Origin: an uncultured Pseudomonadales bacterium
GTDB taxonomy: Bacteria; Pseudomonadota; Gammaproteobacteria; Pseudomonadales; Pseudohongiellaceae
Direction: 5' to 3'
DNA length: 64,000 bases
Assembly: GCA_943789485.1 (NCBI GenBank)
Contig: CALSUH010000014.1
Span: 62,001-126,000 of the forward strand
Shown one piece after another: positions 41,796-50,916 of the stretch. The position numbers and the translations under genes are program-made. The notes below the pieces were generated by a model. The model saw only the letters and a program-made list of their open reading frames with translations, had not been told where the DNA came from and searched no databases. Positions within the stretch are counted from its first letter, which is position 1. Every line of letters begins with the position of its first letter.

Positions 41796-43979
41796 CTAGA
41801 ACGTCGTCTGTACGCTCAGAGTCCAGCGACGATAGCGACTACTGCAAGAGTCTTGTATCAATGCAAGTGAACCATCGATAGTAGTCCCATCGAAGCGCTG
41901 TCGGAATCGGCAGCGTGATGCATCCAGCGTATTGTCCGTCTCAAGTCGGAAAGTCCAATCGTCGAACCAGACTTTGGAGACAAACAAATCCAGTGAGCGT
42001 TCTCTGTCATTGCGCGTAATGGTCTGAATATCGATGTCGTAGTTACCGCCCCAGATAGAGTGACTGTAATCAATGCCGTAGCTCAAGCCTAGAGGAGTGA
42101 TGTCATGTCGGAAATTAATTCCCACGAAGCCACGGCCACCGAGTCGCTGTTCTGTTTGTAGAAAAGGATCGATTATCTCTGAATCGAAGAGGCCTACAGT
42201 CACCCCTAAGATTGCGTCGGGTAAGTTGAACCGGTTCAGTCGAATACTCGCTCGATTAAACATACTCCAGCGCTTGGCTGGTGCAACATTCCCTGTGGCC
42301 GAAAGGGGCTGGTTCGGGTCAATCGTGGCATTGATTCTGCCAATGTAATTGTCTATATCAGTATAGCCGATGTTGCTAGATAGTACGCCACCGTCGTTAG
42401 GTAATCTGTACTCCAGCCCAGCCTCATAACTCCAGCTTGTTTCAGGTTCAAGTTCGGGATTGCCGGCGAGGGCATTGAGATCTCTGTCTTCATCGTTTGA
42501 GGTAGCGGCGAAGCTAGAAAAACTCAACTGCGACACACTTCTCTCTATCGTGGCGCGAAAGCGGAAGTTGTCGGTAATGTTGAAGCGATAATCGAGAGAG
42601 GGTCGCCAGAACTGAAAATCTCTGGTTTTGCTAACGGCGCCGGTCTGCGAAATTTCCGATGTCTCATACACGATACTGCTTTCGAGTGAGCTACGATCGC
42701 TTAGCGTCCAGTTATGAAACGCAAAACCTTCGTAGCGAATCTCTTGAACTTTGGTTCCTGAATTAGAGATTGATGAGAGGGGAGAAAGGCCGCCCACACT
42801 TTCTGAAAGAGGTTCGGTGCCGAAGCTGCTGCCAATTAGTAGGCTGGAGTTGAGCTGTGTGTCGGCTCGCTCAAAACCTACACGTAGGGATTGCTCCTCG
42901 CCCAAAGAAAAATTGTAGTTGGTCTGCACAATAAATTCGCCGTTTTTGCGTCGGGAATCGATAAATAGATTTTTACTCAATCCTACTTCTGCTGGATCTG
43001 CTTGGAAGCGTTCCCTCACGGAATTTCGAATTTCATTGTTCGCTACAAACAATACGGCCAGACGTGATCCATTGTCGAAATTGAATTCATAGTCCCCACC
43101 GACTTCCCAATTATTCTCCTCGTTTTTAACCTGTTCTTCCTGAATGCTGTTGACCACGCCAGCGCCGGTGAAGTCTACAAAGTCGCGGCGCACAGGCCGA
43201 GGGTGGTCTCCTTCGCTAACCAATGCATTTAGCTGCATGCGATGAGGGCCAAGGCTGTAACTCAAGTTGGTGGAAAAAGTTTGTTCGTCCTTATCGCGAA
43301 TCGTAGTTTCGAATAGGGTGCCCAATAGCTCACCGTCCGGTCCTAGCCTGACCTCTCGGTTATCACGGTTCTCGTAGTTAGGTCGTGATTGCAAATTCAC
43401 CAAGGCCTGAAAATTGCCTATTTGCTGAGACCAGGCTGCAGAACCTCCGGTCTCGAATTCGCCGTCGTGATTGAGTCGGTTAATTAACTCTACCGTCGTG
43501 CTGGAACGGGATTCCATGGCGACCAAGATGACATTTATCACCTCACTGGCGCCACGGACGTTCAAGGCGCCGGTAGTGTCCCGAATTATCTCTATGCTTT
43601 CTACTTCTGCAGCAGTGATGCGTTCGAGTTGGTCTGATGCTGAGTTGTCTTTGCCTGCTATGCGTTGCCCGTTGATTAGCAGATTTCCGCCGGTACCAAG
43701 GCCGCGACCGCCCCCACCTCCGCCTCCACCGCCGTTGCGCAATGAGACGCCTGGGATGCGGTCCAACATGTCTTTGGCAGTAACTGGACTGTATTGAGCA
43801 AAGAACTCGGCGTTATACACCACAGTTGAATTTGCTTCTTCATCCGCATTTGCTGGAGTCTCGACCACGGCGCCTGCAGCCTGTTGCGGGCTAGAAATGA
43901 TCTCCTGAGCGAGGCCGTTTTGTGTGACGACTAGTAAGATGAAAAGACTAAAATGTGACAGCTGCTTCATAGATATCAT
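41796..43979 (-). CDS. TonB-dependent outer-membrane receptor, Gly-rich plug
   Basis: Full-length receptor (727 residues), paralogue of the one at 17-1981. The signal peptide ends GLAQ. The plug (about 45-170) contains VTAKDMLDRIPGVSLRN followed by nine consecutive glycines, then RGLGTGGNLLINGQRIAGKDN and VESIEIIRDTTGALNVRGASEVINVILV. The barrel follows and ends WTLSVQTTF with the terminal Phe. Two cysteine pairs (SRCRFRQ, DSCSSRY) near the C-terminus may form a disulfide in an extracellular loop. The ligand is unknown. The next minus-strand gene upstream is 580 bases away, so it likely has its own promoter. Confidence 0.9.
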   Translation of the reverse strand: MISMKQLSHFSLFILLVVTQNGLAQEIISSPQQAAGAVVETPANADEEANSTVVYNAEFFAQYSPVTAKDMLDRIPGVSLRNGGGGGGGGGRGLGTGGNLLINGQRIAGKDNSASDQLERITAAEVESIEIIRDTTGALNVRGASEVINVILVAMESRSSTTVELINRLNHDGEFETGGSAAWSQQIGNFQALVNLQSRPNYENRDNREVRLGPDGELLGTLFETTIRDKDEQTFSTNLSYSLGPHRMQLNALVSEGDHPRPVRRDFVDFTGAGVVNSIQEEQVKNEENNWEVGGDYEFNFDNGSRLAVLFVANNEIRNSVRERFQADPAEVGLSKNLFIDSRRKNGEFIVQTNYNFSLGEEQSLRVGFERADTQLNSSLLIGSSFGTEPLSESVGGLSPLSSISNSGTKVQEIRYEGFAFHNWTLSDRSSLESSIVYETSEISQTGAVSKTRDFQFWRPSLDYRFNITDNFRFRATIERSVSQLSFSSFAATSNDEDRDLNALAGNPELEPETSWSYEAGLEYRLPNDGGVLSSNIGYTDIDNYIGRINATIDPNQPLSATGNVAPAKRWSMFNRASIRLNRFNLPDAILGVTVGLFDSEIIDPFLQTEQRLGGRGFVGINFRHDITPLGLSYGIDYSHSIWGGNYDIDIQTITRNDRERSLDLFVSKVWFDDWTFRLETDNTLDASRCRFRQRFDGTTIDGSLALIQDSCSSRYRRWTLSVQTTF

Positions 43980-44558
43980 TGTGCTTGGTGCTCGGCTGAA
44001 AAACGTCTGACTCTAACAAATATAGCTTCTGTGAAGTGGGATCAAGCCACGAGACGCAGTGATTCGAAGGCAGAATGAATTATTGTTTATAATCGAACAG
44101 GGATTCTACGTTCTTTAGTTCAATCTTTGCACTAATTGCCTAAATGAAACCTTCGATTCTCTAGCGGTATTGGTATCAAGCGTGCAAAGGCGCATAGATT
44201 CCTTGGATGAACGTGTATAAAAATGGGTAACTACCAAATAACGCTGTCCCTTGGGATTTGGATTAGTGCTATCTCAATGGCTATGCAGAAGAATAGAGAA
44301 ATGTACGCGCTGGCTAGTAACTAACTGACAGTAGTAATTTATATAGGGAGTGTTCTAGCCCCTCTACACACTTCGGCGCAGCCTCAAAGCCCAGAAAGCA
44401 ATGGATTGCAATCTTGCACAGCTGTGAGTTGTACCTCAGTGAATGTTTGGATTCCCTCGCTTTCTATTTGGCGAATAGCTCGGCACAAGTGCGCGGGTAG
44501 CCCCTATGCTAGGGACGCATAGCTGTGTTGAAGCTTAACAGCAGGTGTCTGATTAGTC
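43980..44558. other. Long intergenic region, nothing clear
   Basis: No ORF with coding character and no RNA recognised in 579 bases. It must contain the promoter of the TonB receptor. A six-base inverted repeat (CTATGC at 44504-44509, GCATAG at 44517-44522) lies 36 bases past the cytochrome stop but has no T-run. Confidence 0.35.
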
Positions 44559-45185
44559 CTATAGTGTATTGATGTAACTCACTACATTAATGACGGCCTG
44601 GTCGTCTGTTAAGGTTTTTGACATGGTTACCATTTGGCTGCCAAAAGTATCTTCTTGATGCGATCCTCGAAATCCTGCGCGAAAATTTCTTAGCTGGGTA
44701 AGCAGATACCAATCATTTTGTCCGGCTAAAGCTGGTGCCCCCAGCGCTTCATTGCCTTGTGCATTCGCTCCATGACAAGCCGCGCAGGCTTGGAAGGCGG
44801 TGCGTCCCTGACGTACATTGCCTTCCACGGTAGCTTCTGCAGCTACGTACTCCCAATCGCCTACCCAGTCCACGATATCGGCAATGCTTTCATCGCTGAG
44901 TTTTGCCGCCATAGGTCGCATAGCGATGCCCTGGATATCTTCTCCGTGCGTTCCGCGAATACCTGCGCGGAAATTTTCCAGCTGGCGTTTTAGGTACCAA
45001 GCTTCCATGCCCGCAAGTCGAGGAGCTTCGATGGCGATATTGCCTATGCCTTCTGCGCCGTGACACGTGGTGCAGTAGCGGTCATCCATCGCGGCTGCGA
45101 CCCCTACGTCGCCTTCAGCTGCCAGTGAAGCCATGCTGCATAGAGCGGATAGGATTAATGTTGTTGCTGTTACAAATTTTTTCAT
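44559..45185 (-). CDS. Diheme cytochrome c (c4-like)
   Basis: Periplasmic electron carrier. The signal peptide ends SLAAEG. Two similar cytochrome domains follow: C38-TT-C41-H42 with sixth-ligand Met in GIAMRPMAAKLSD, and C134-AA-C137-H138 with a Met in SQMVTMSKTLTD. Each domain has the YLKRQLENFRAG / YLLTQLRNFRAG repeat typical of c4-type diheme cytochromes. The gene overlaps the amine oxidase by four bases (ATGA), so the two are translationally coupled and the cytochrome is the likely electron acceptor of the oxidase. Confidence 0.9.
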   Translation of the reverse strand: MKKFVTATTLILSALCSMASLAAEGDVGVAAAMDDRYCTTCHGAEGIGNIAIEAPRLAGMEAWYLKRQLENFRAGIRGTHGEDIQGIAMRPMAAKLSDESIADIVDWVGDWEYVAAEATVEGNVRQGRTAFQACAACHGANAQGNEALGAPALAGQNDWYLLTQLRNFRAGFRGSHQEDTFGSQMVTMSKTLTDDQAVINVVSYINTL

Positions 45186-46756
45186 ACTGGTTCCGATCTC
45201 ACTCGTTGATCTAGATCTGCCAATGCGTAGTGAGCAGATTGAATAGCACTTTCCATCCAGGCAGAATGCTGGGTGCTCTGATCACCAATTAAGTAGTGAC
45301 GACCATTCACTGGTTGTCTAAGAGTTTCATACATTTGCTCTTCTTTATCGGACCAGCCACCTCTATCTCTAGCCCATCTGGGCGCGCAGCCGAGCATATG
45401 ATTCATTCGATGCCAGGCGATAGTCATTGGCTTCTGGGCCATTTCACGGTAGTTAGGATGAACTTTTTCGCCATGCTTAAGCAAGTCTTCGATTCTGTCT
45501 TGTTGAGACATTTCAGTGTAGTTGGCGCCGCCAAAATTGTAGGCAGCAAGTACTACACCTTTCTTTCCATGAATATTATGTGGCGGATACCAAATCTGCT
45601 GGATAGGGGCATTAACCCAAGTAATGCCGCCGTAAATATTCTCTTTTTCCCAGAAGCGTTCCTTGGCTTGAAAAGCGGCCTTGTAAGCCCTGCCGCGACG
45701 TATGTAATTTAGAGCCTCTGAGTAATCATCAGGGAAGTTGTTCGGTATGCCGCTCATCAGATGGCTGGGAATACAGTTGAAACAATAATCCGCCTTCAGC
45801 ACTTCAGTCACGCCGTTTTGCTCATAGGCAACTTCAACGCCATCATCTTTAACCATGACTTCTGTTACCGGGGCGCGAAATTTAATTCGATCTCCAAGTC
45901 GATTCGCGAATGCATAGATAATGCGATCCATTCCACCAACTGGCTGCATAAGAAGAGGGCCACTGCCTGTTCCTTCTTGCGTGGTAACCATCACGCTACC
46001 TCCATTTCGTGCCTTTAACAGGTCGCGCAGAGCTACTACATCTTTCTTCGTACCGTGATCGAGGAATCCGCCTGAACCATAGCCAGCTCTAGTCGAGCCT
46101 TTGTAAAGCATGTCTTCATTAAGATCGCCAAATCGACGTAGCATACCTAACAATGTTTCCGATTCGGATTCAGTCAGAGAGGAATCTAGTTGTGAATCGC
46201 CCAAGGCCTTAGAAAGCATTTCTGAAATGAAGCCCTGCATGCTCGATGAATAGTCGGTGTTACGAACCGGCTTGCCACCGTTCATTGCGTCATCTTGTAC
46301 CCAGGCTGTCTTGCTTTCGTTAACAAAGACTTGCAGCTCAACTTCCAGCTCTTTGCAGTATTTCAGCACATTACTATGAATGCTCGGGATGCGTGCGGCG
46401 CCGGCATTAAAGTATAGGTGAGGATCGTTATCCCATTCACAGCGCTGATAGTTTCCGATTTCGTCGATTACTGTGCCAGAGCGAACCGTGAACATTCTTC
46501 CACCAGGGCGGTGAGAGGCCTCAAGTAGGGTGCAGTCATATCCGGCTTTGGTTAGCTCCCAAGCAGTCGTGAGTGCAGATATACCAGTGCCGAGTATGGC
46601 AACTTTTTTGCCACTATTGGCCTGCAACGCTATCTCAGCCGCTTGGCTGCTGCTGGGCATAAACCCAAGAGCCGCGCCAGCCTGCAGCACAGCTGAGGTG
46701 CCGCCATAGGCTCCTAATAAATTAAGGAATTCTCGTCTGGATACCGAATTGGTCAT
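45182..46756 (-). CDS. Tat-exported flavin amine oxidase
   Basis: FAD enzyme that would oxidise an amine or amino acid in the periplasm. The Tat signal is NSVSRREFLNLLGAYGG, with the hydrophobic stretch to about residue 38. The dinucleotide motif is KVAILGTGISALTTAWELTKAGYDCTLLEAS, followed by RPGGRMFTVRSG, the GG motif of the amine-oxidase family. The substrate domain includes GGMDRIIYAFANRLGDRIKF. The C-terminal FAD segment is HYLIGDQSTQHSAWMESAIQSAHYAL. The coupled diheme cytochrome suggests it acts as a dehydrogenase rather than making peroxide. The substrate is unknown. Confidence 0.85.
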   Translation of the reverse strand: MTNSVSRREFLNLLGAYGGTSAVLQAGAALGFMPSSSQAAEIALQANSGKKVAILGTGISALTTAWELTKAGYDCTLLEASHRPGGRMFTVRSGTVIDEIGNYQRCEWDNDPHLYFNAGAARIPSIHSNVLKYCKELEVELQVFVNESKTAWVQDDAMNGGKPVRNTDYSSSMQGFISEMLSKALGDSQLDSSLTESESETLLGMLRRFGDLNEDMLYKGSTRAGYGSGGFLDHGTKKDVVALRDLLKARNGGSVMVTTQEGTGSGPLLMQPVGGMDRIIYAFANRLGDRIKFRAPVTEVMVKDDGVEVAYEQNGVTEVLKADYCFNCIPSHLMSGIPNNFPDDYSEALNYIRRGRAYKAAFQAKERFWEKENIYGGITWVNAPIQQIWYPPHNIHGKKGVVLAAYNFGGANYTEMSQQDRIEDLLKHGEKVHPNYREMAQKPMTIAWHRMNHMLGCAPRWARDRGGWSDKEEQMYETLRQPVNGRHYLIGDQSTQHSAWMESAIQSAHYALADLDQRVRSEPV

Positions 46757-46938
46757 TAATTTCTCTCAACTTTTAAACTTGCCGACAATTCTACAGTTAG
46801 AAGGGCCGTAGATAAAACTGAAAATACTCAAACTTCGCTTATTAGCAAATAGGGCTGGCTTTGGGCAGGTGCGTGGCGTTAGTTCTGGACTGAGAAAGCA
46901 GGGTTTTTAATGAACTGGCTTTTTTTCTCCTACTCTTT

Positions 46939-48273
46939 CTATTGGAATTCATAGACCGCACCAAGACAGAGTAGTTGAGTTAGTTCGTTTAAAGCCGTTC
47001 TGGACTCTAGTAGCAAGTTCGGGTCAAGAAGGTCGCTTATATGTAACGACTCTCGATAATGCCTTTCTATCCACTGCCTCAATTCTTTATACAAGGCCTC
47101 ATCTAAAAACACTCGAGCCTTGGTTTCTTCTATTTGTTTCTGGGTCATCACAACTCGCAAGCGTAAACAAGCAGGACCGCCGCCGTTATTCATACTTTCT
47201 CGAAGATCCAGATACTGGACGGTACTAATCGCAGGATGGTCGCTTTCCAATTCATCGAGGTAGCTTTTGACTGCGTTGTTCTCAGCGCATTCGATTGGCA
47301 CAATTAGACTGCATCTGGATTGGTCTGGCAGTGACAATAGCTGTGAATTGAATAAATAAGACGCAACCGCATCTTCTAAGGAAACTCTGTCACTAGGCAC
47401 TTCGATGTAGGTGATTTCATTGTCACCAAAAGCCGAATCTAATTCTCGGCGCAGTAGCTGAGGCTCTGCGAAGGCAAACTGGTGGCAGAACAACAGACTC
47501 TGATTTGCAACGGCAATGACGTCATTGTGAAAAACCCCAGCATCGATAGCCTTAGGATGCTGCTGAGCGAATACAGTTTTCTCGGCACGTAATCCATGAC
47601 TACGAGCAATAGCCTCCGAAGCTTGCCGTGTTTGTCTTGCTGGGAATTTCTTGGGTCCAGATTCAGTGTCGGTTTGGCAAACGCCGTAAACGAATAACTC
47701 TAACCCTCGCTCGCCATAAGAGCTGCACAGGCGGCTATGGTTGGCAGCGCCCTCATCGGAATAAGTTTGTCCTGCGGGTAACGCTGAATGGTGTTGGTAT
47801 TCATCGCCGCGGAAAACAGATTTCAATATTGCTGACGTGGTGTCGACTTCGATCGAACGATGAAACATCGAATTTAGATTCGCCGGCGTAAAGTGTGTTT
47901 TACCATCGAAGGTATCTGGAAATGGTGAGACTGTCGCTGCATTTGCGACCCACATTGCTGAAGATGAGCTGACGGACGCTAGAATGTTTGGGGCTTTTTT
48001 TGCCGCATGGGCAATGATATCGGCGTCAGTCTTACCCGCGAAGCCAAGCTTACGTAAGCTTGGTACATGAGGTCTGTCATGGGGTGGCAGTACTGCCTGC
48101 TTCAGCCCTTGTCGGGACAAGCTGATCATCTTTTCCAAACCTTGAAGAGCGGCTTGCTTGGGCGATGATGTTTGACCACCGTGATTCGACGAAGCACGAT
48201 TTCCAAAAGACAGGCCAGCATGGTTATGAGTAGGGCCAACTAGGCCATCGAAATTTACCTCAAACATTTTCAT
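46939..48273 (-). CDS. astB: N-succinylarginine dihydrolase
   Basis: Second step of the AST pathway: N2-succinylarginine to N2-succinylornithine, CO2 and two ammonia, in the cytosol. The 444-residue length and full-length similarity to AstB are clear: FEVNFDGLVGPTHNHAGLSFGN at the start, LPPHDRPHVPSLRKLGF, SSSAMWVANAATVSPF, then QTRQASEAIARSHGL and FHNDVIAVAN. The catalytic Cys is in NNGGGPACLRLRVV, in the last fifth. It is the last gene of the operon, 43 bases after astD. Confidence 0.95.
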   Translation of the reverse strand: MKMFEVNFDGLVGPTHNHAGLSFGNRASSNHGGQTSSPKQAALQGLEKMISLSRQGLKQAVLPPHDRPHVPSLRKLGFAGKTDADIIAHAAKKAPNILASVSSSSAMWVANAATVSPFPDTFDGKTHFTPANLNSMFHRSIEVDTTSAILKSVFRGDEYQHHSALPAGQTYSDEGAANHSRLCSSYGERGLELFVYGVCQTDTESGPKKFPARQTRQASEAIARSHGLRAEKTVFAQQHPKAIDAGVFHNDVIAVANQSLLFCHQFAFAEPQLLRRELDSAFGDNEITYIEVPSDRVSLEDAVASYLFNSQLLSLPDQSRCSLIVPIECAENNAVKSYLDELESDHPAISTVQYLDLRESMNNGGGPACLRLRVVMTQKQIEETKARVFLDEALYKELRQWIERHYRESLHISDLLDPNLLLESRTALNELTQLLCLGAVYEFQ

Positions 48274-48316
48274 TTTGGGAAACCACTTAGGTAATCGGCT
48301 TAGAATTTAACCCAGT

Positions 48317-49795
48317 CTAGATATTAAGACCTGGTGACTGCTGGTTAGGAAGCTCGACTTCACGGCTGGCCATACTCGCAATTGGATAGGCGCTATAGTC
48401 GGCTGCGTAAAATGCTCCTGGGCGGAAATTGCCACTGGCTCCAACACCTCCAAATGGAGCCGCGCCACTCGCTCCAGTGATAGGTCGATTCCAATTCACA
48501 ATACCGGCTCGGGTTCTCTGGTAAAAATTATCCCAATCGTTCTCATCATCGCTCAGTAAACCAGCAGAAAGACCGTAGCGGGTATTGTTAGCAACGGCTA
48601 TCGCTTCATCCAGACTGTCAACCCAAATCACTTGTAGCAGCGGACCGAAACATTCTTCGTCATCAGTTTCTTCAATATCAGTTACATCGATAATGCCTGG
48701 TTGAATAAATGGTTTGGTCGGGTCCAGTCGAAGCGGAGACAAGACTTCACTGCCACCTTGGCTGATCCTTCTTGCAGCTACTTGCATTACGTTTTCTGCT
48801 GCTGCATTGCTGACGACCGGGCCAATAAAACAATCATCGGAAACACCCACCTTGATATTTTTAGTGGCAGCCTTTAACAAGGACAAGATATTTTCGTTTT
48901 CGGCACTTCTGAGCAAAATTAATCGGCGCGCACACGTGCAGCGTTGGCCAGCGGAGATAAATGCCGATTGGATAATGTTATACACCGCGGCTTTAGCATT
49001 TTTAACTTTCGTAACCACTAAAGGATTGTTGCCACCCATTTCTAAGGCGAGCATTTTCTCGGTTTTTCCACCAAACTGTTTATGAATCGCTGCTCCGGTT
49101 TTTGAGCTACCAGTAAAAAGTACGCCATCGATAGCCTCATTGGCGGTAAGTAATTCACCGGTATTGCGCCCCCCTTGAAGCAGATTTAACACGCCAGGCG
49201 GCAGGCCCGCTTCGATCCAGCACTTAATCATCAACTCACCTACCAAAGGCGTGAGTTCAGAAGGTTTAAAAACAAGAGTATTCCCGGCAAGCAACGCCGG
49301 GATAATGTGACCGTTGGGTAGGTGGGCGGGAAAATTGTAAGGACCCAGTACAGCAAACACACCAATCGCGCGATGGTTCAGAGAAATGCGTATGCCTGCG
49401 TTATCGGAGAATTCACTACCGGTACGTTGTTTATAGGCTTTTTCCGAGATAGCGGCCTTGCCTATCATAGCAGCCACTTCGGTTTTACTTTCCCAGTGGG
49501 GCTTGCCGGTTTCTAGATGAATAGTTTTAGCTAGCTTTTCCTGATGTGCTTTTACGGCGTCGATAAAAACGGCTATGTATTCGCTGCGTTGTTGATAGCT
49601 AAGACGGCTCCAGCTTGGGAATGCAGTCGTAGCTGCAGCTACTGCCTCATTGACCTGTGCTTGCTCCGCACTATTGCCTTGCCATAACGCTGCGCCGGTC
49701 GCTGGGTTTTCGGAGACAAAAGAATCCCCCTTCGAAGTTAGCCATTGGCCGTCAATATAGTGTCTTTGTTCTAGCTTTGCTGCGATGTCGTTCAT
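48317..49795 (-). CDS. astD: N-succinylglutamate 5-semialdehyde dehydrogenase
   Basis: Fourth AST step: oxidises succinylglutamate semialdehyde with NAD+. It is a complete aldehyde dehydrogenase (492 residues). FAVLGPYNFPAHLPNGHI contains the substrate-tunnel and catalytic Asn, FTGSSKTGAAI the NAD site, LEMGGNNP the general base Glu252, and SAGQRCTCARRL the catalytic Cys286. GQRCTCARR is distinctive of AstD. It lies 89 bases after astA and before astB in the same direction. Confidence 0.95.
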   Translation of the reverse strand: MNDIAAKLEQRHYIDGQWLTSKGDSFVSENPATGAALWQGNSAEQAQVNEAVAAATTAFPSWSRLSYQQRSEYIAVFIDAVKAHQEKLAKTIHLETGKPHWESKTEVAAMIGKAAISEKAYKQRTGSEFSDNAGIRISLNHRAIGVFAVLGPYNFPAHLPNGHIIPALLAGNTLVFKPSELTPLVGELMIKCWIEAGLPPGVLNLLQGGRNTGELLTANEAIDGVLFTGSSKTGAAIHKQFGGKTEKMLALEMGGNNPLVVTKVKNAKAAVYNIIQSAFISAGQRCTCARRLILLRSAENENILSLLKAATKNIKVGVSDDCFIGPVVSNAAAENVMQVAARRISQGGSEVLSPLRLDPTKPFIQPGIIDVTDIEETDDEECFGPLLQVIWVDSLDEAIAVANNTRYGLSAGLLSDDENDWDNFYQRTRAGIVNWNRPITGASGAAPFGGVGASGNFRPGAFYAADYSAYPIASMASREVELPNQQSPGLNI

Positions 49796-49884
49796 TTAAC
49801 TGCTCACTTGGCGTATAGCTATGACTTTGACTTGCTTGAGATTTATTAATCTAATGTCTGAGGGCCCGGGTGCTGAATGGCACT

Positions 49885-50916
49885 TTAGTGGCGCATCTGC
49901 AACATCTGTATTTTTGAACCAACATCTACATGCAGCATTTTTGCATCTTGAGCCGAAATAGCTATTTCATCTTCTATAGGGTTTTCGATGCGTGACGTAA
50001 TAAGCCGATACTCTGAAAGATTACGGTTGCTAACTATGCATAGGGGTGATTCGCAGTTGTCGCTGACAGAGTCTGTAATCGATTTAATACGGGCTGTGCT
50101 TGTATTTTGTATAGAGCGGATTTCGCCGCGATCGCATTCAACAATTGGCCCGGCGTCAAAGATATCGACGGCGCCATTATAGCTAAAGCCTTCTTTTTCT
50201 AACAAGTGTTGCGCTGCAGCTGCGTCTCGGTGCGCTCGTCCTATAACTTCGATAGCCTCTTGAGGCAGTAATTCCAAATACACAGGAAAGCGCGGCATTA
50301 AGTCGGATATAAACTGTGAGCCATTCACAGAGCTAATAAAATCAGCTTTGTGAAACGGCAACTTGAAAAATTTTTGCCCTAGATGATTCCAAAATGGAGA
50401 TTCCTCGTTCTCGTCTAACCAGCCTCTAATTTCTGCGAACACTACATCGTCAAAACGTTCTGGGAAATCATTCATAAACACAAAGCGACAACGAGATAGA
50501 AATTGTCCTGCACCGTTACGGCGATACTCGGGCATCAAGAATAGGGAAGTTAGTTCTGTAGCTCCGGTATAGTCATTAACAAGGTTTAACAAATTGCTGC
50601 TGCGCTTAATGTTAATGTCAGGAGATGTTTTGACTTCTTTCGACATTTTGTAGTTATAAAATGATCGTGTATTGCCCACTCCCGAAATAATCCCTGCAGT
50701 ACCAACTATTGCATTATTGGCCGGGTCCTCTAGCACTAAAAGGTAAACAGATTCTTGCTCTTCCTGGGGCTGTCTTGAGATGCTATCGCTAACCAGTTGT
50801 AATTTCTTTTCCCAGGTTTGTGTATCGCAAGGCATTGAGGTCATGCCAGGTGGGAGCATTGCAGATAGTTCTAACAGGGCTTCGAGGTCGCTGGGTTTTG
50901 CAGTTCGTATGATCAT
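49885..50916 (-). CDS. astA: Arginine N-succinyltransferase
   Basis: First AST step: transfers succinyl from succinyl-CoA to arginine. IIRTAKPSDLEALLELSAMLPPGMTSMP is the family N-terminus. GTAGIISGVG and TSLFLMPEYRRNGAGQFLSRCRFVFM form the acetyl-CoA-type (GNAT-like) core, and FDAGPIVECDRGEIRSI is a conserved C-terminal segment. Length 343, one copy (some bacteria have two subunits). It overlaps the M20 hydrolase gene upstream by four bases, so translation is coupled. Confidence 0.95.
   Translation of the reverse strand: MIIRTAKPSDLEALLELSAMLPPGMTSMPCDTQTWEKKLQLVSDSISRQPQEEQESVYLLVLEDPANNAIVGTAGIISGVGNTRSFYNYKMSKEVKTSPDINIKRSSNLLNLVNDYTGATELTSLFLMPEYRRNGAGQFLSRCRFVFMNDFPERFDDVVFAEIRGWLDENEESPFWNHLGQKFFKLPFHKADFISSVNGSQFISDLMPRFPVYLELLPQEAIEVIGRAHRDAAAAQHLLEKEGFSYNGAVDIFDAGPIVECDRGEIRSIQNTSTARIKSITDSVSDNCESPLCIVSNRNLSEYRLITSRIENPIEDEIAISAQDAKMLHVDVGSKIQMLQMRH

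Noticed and set aside
44504..44522. Terminator after the diheme cytochrome gene
   Set aside because: Only a six-base inverted repeat without a T-run on the minus strand.
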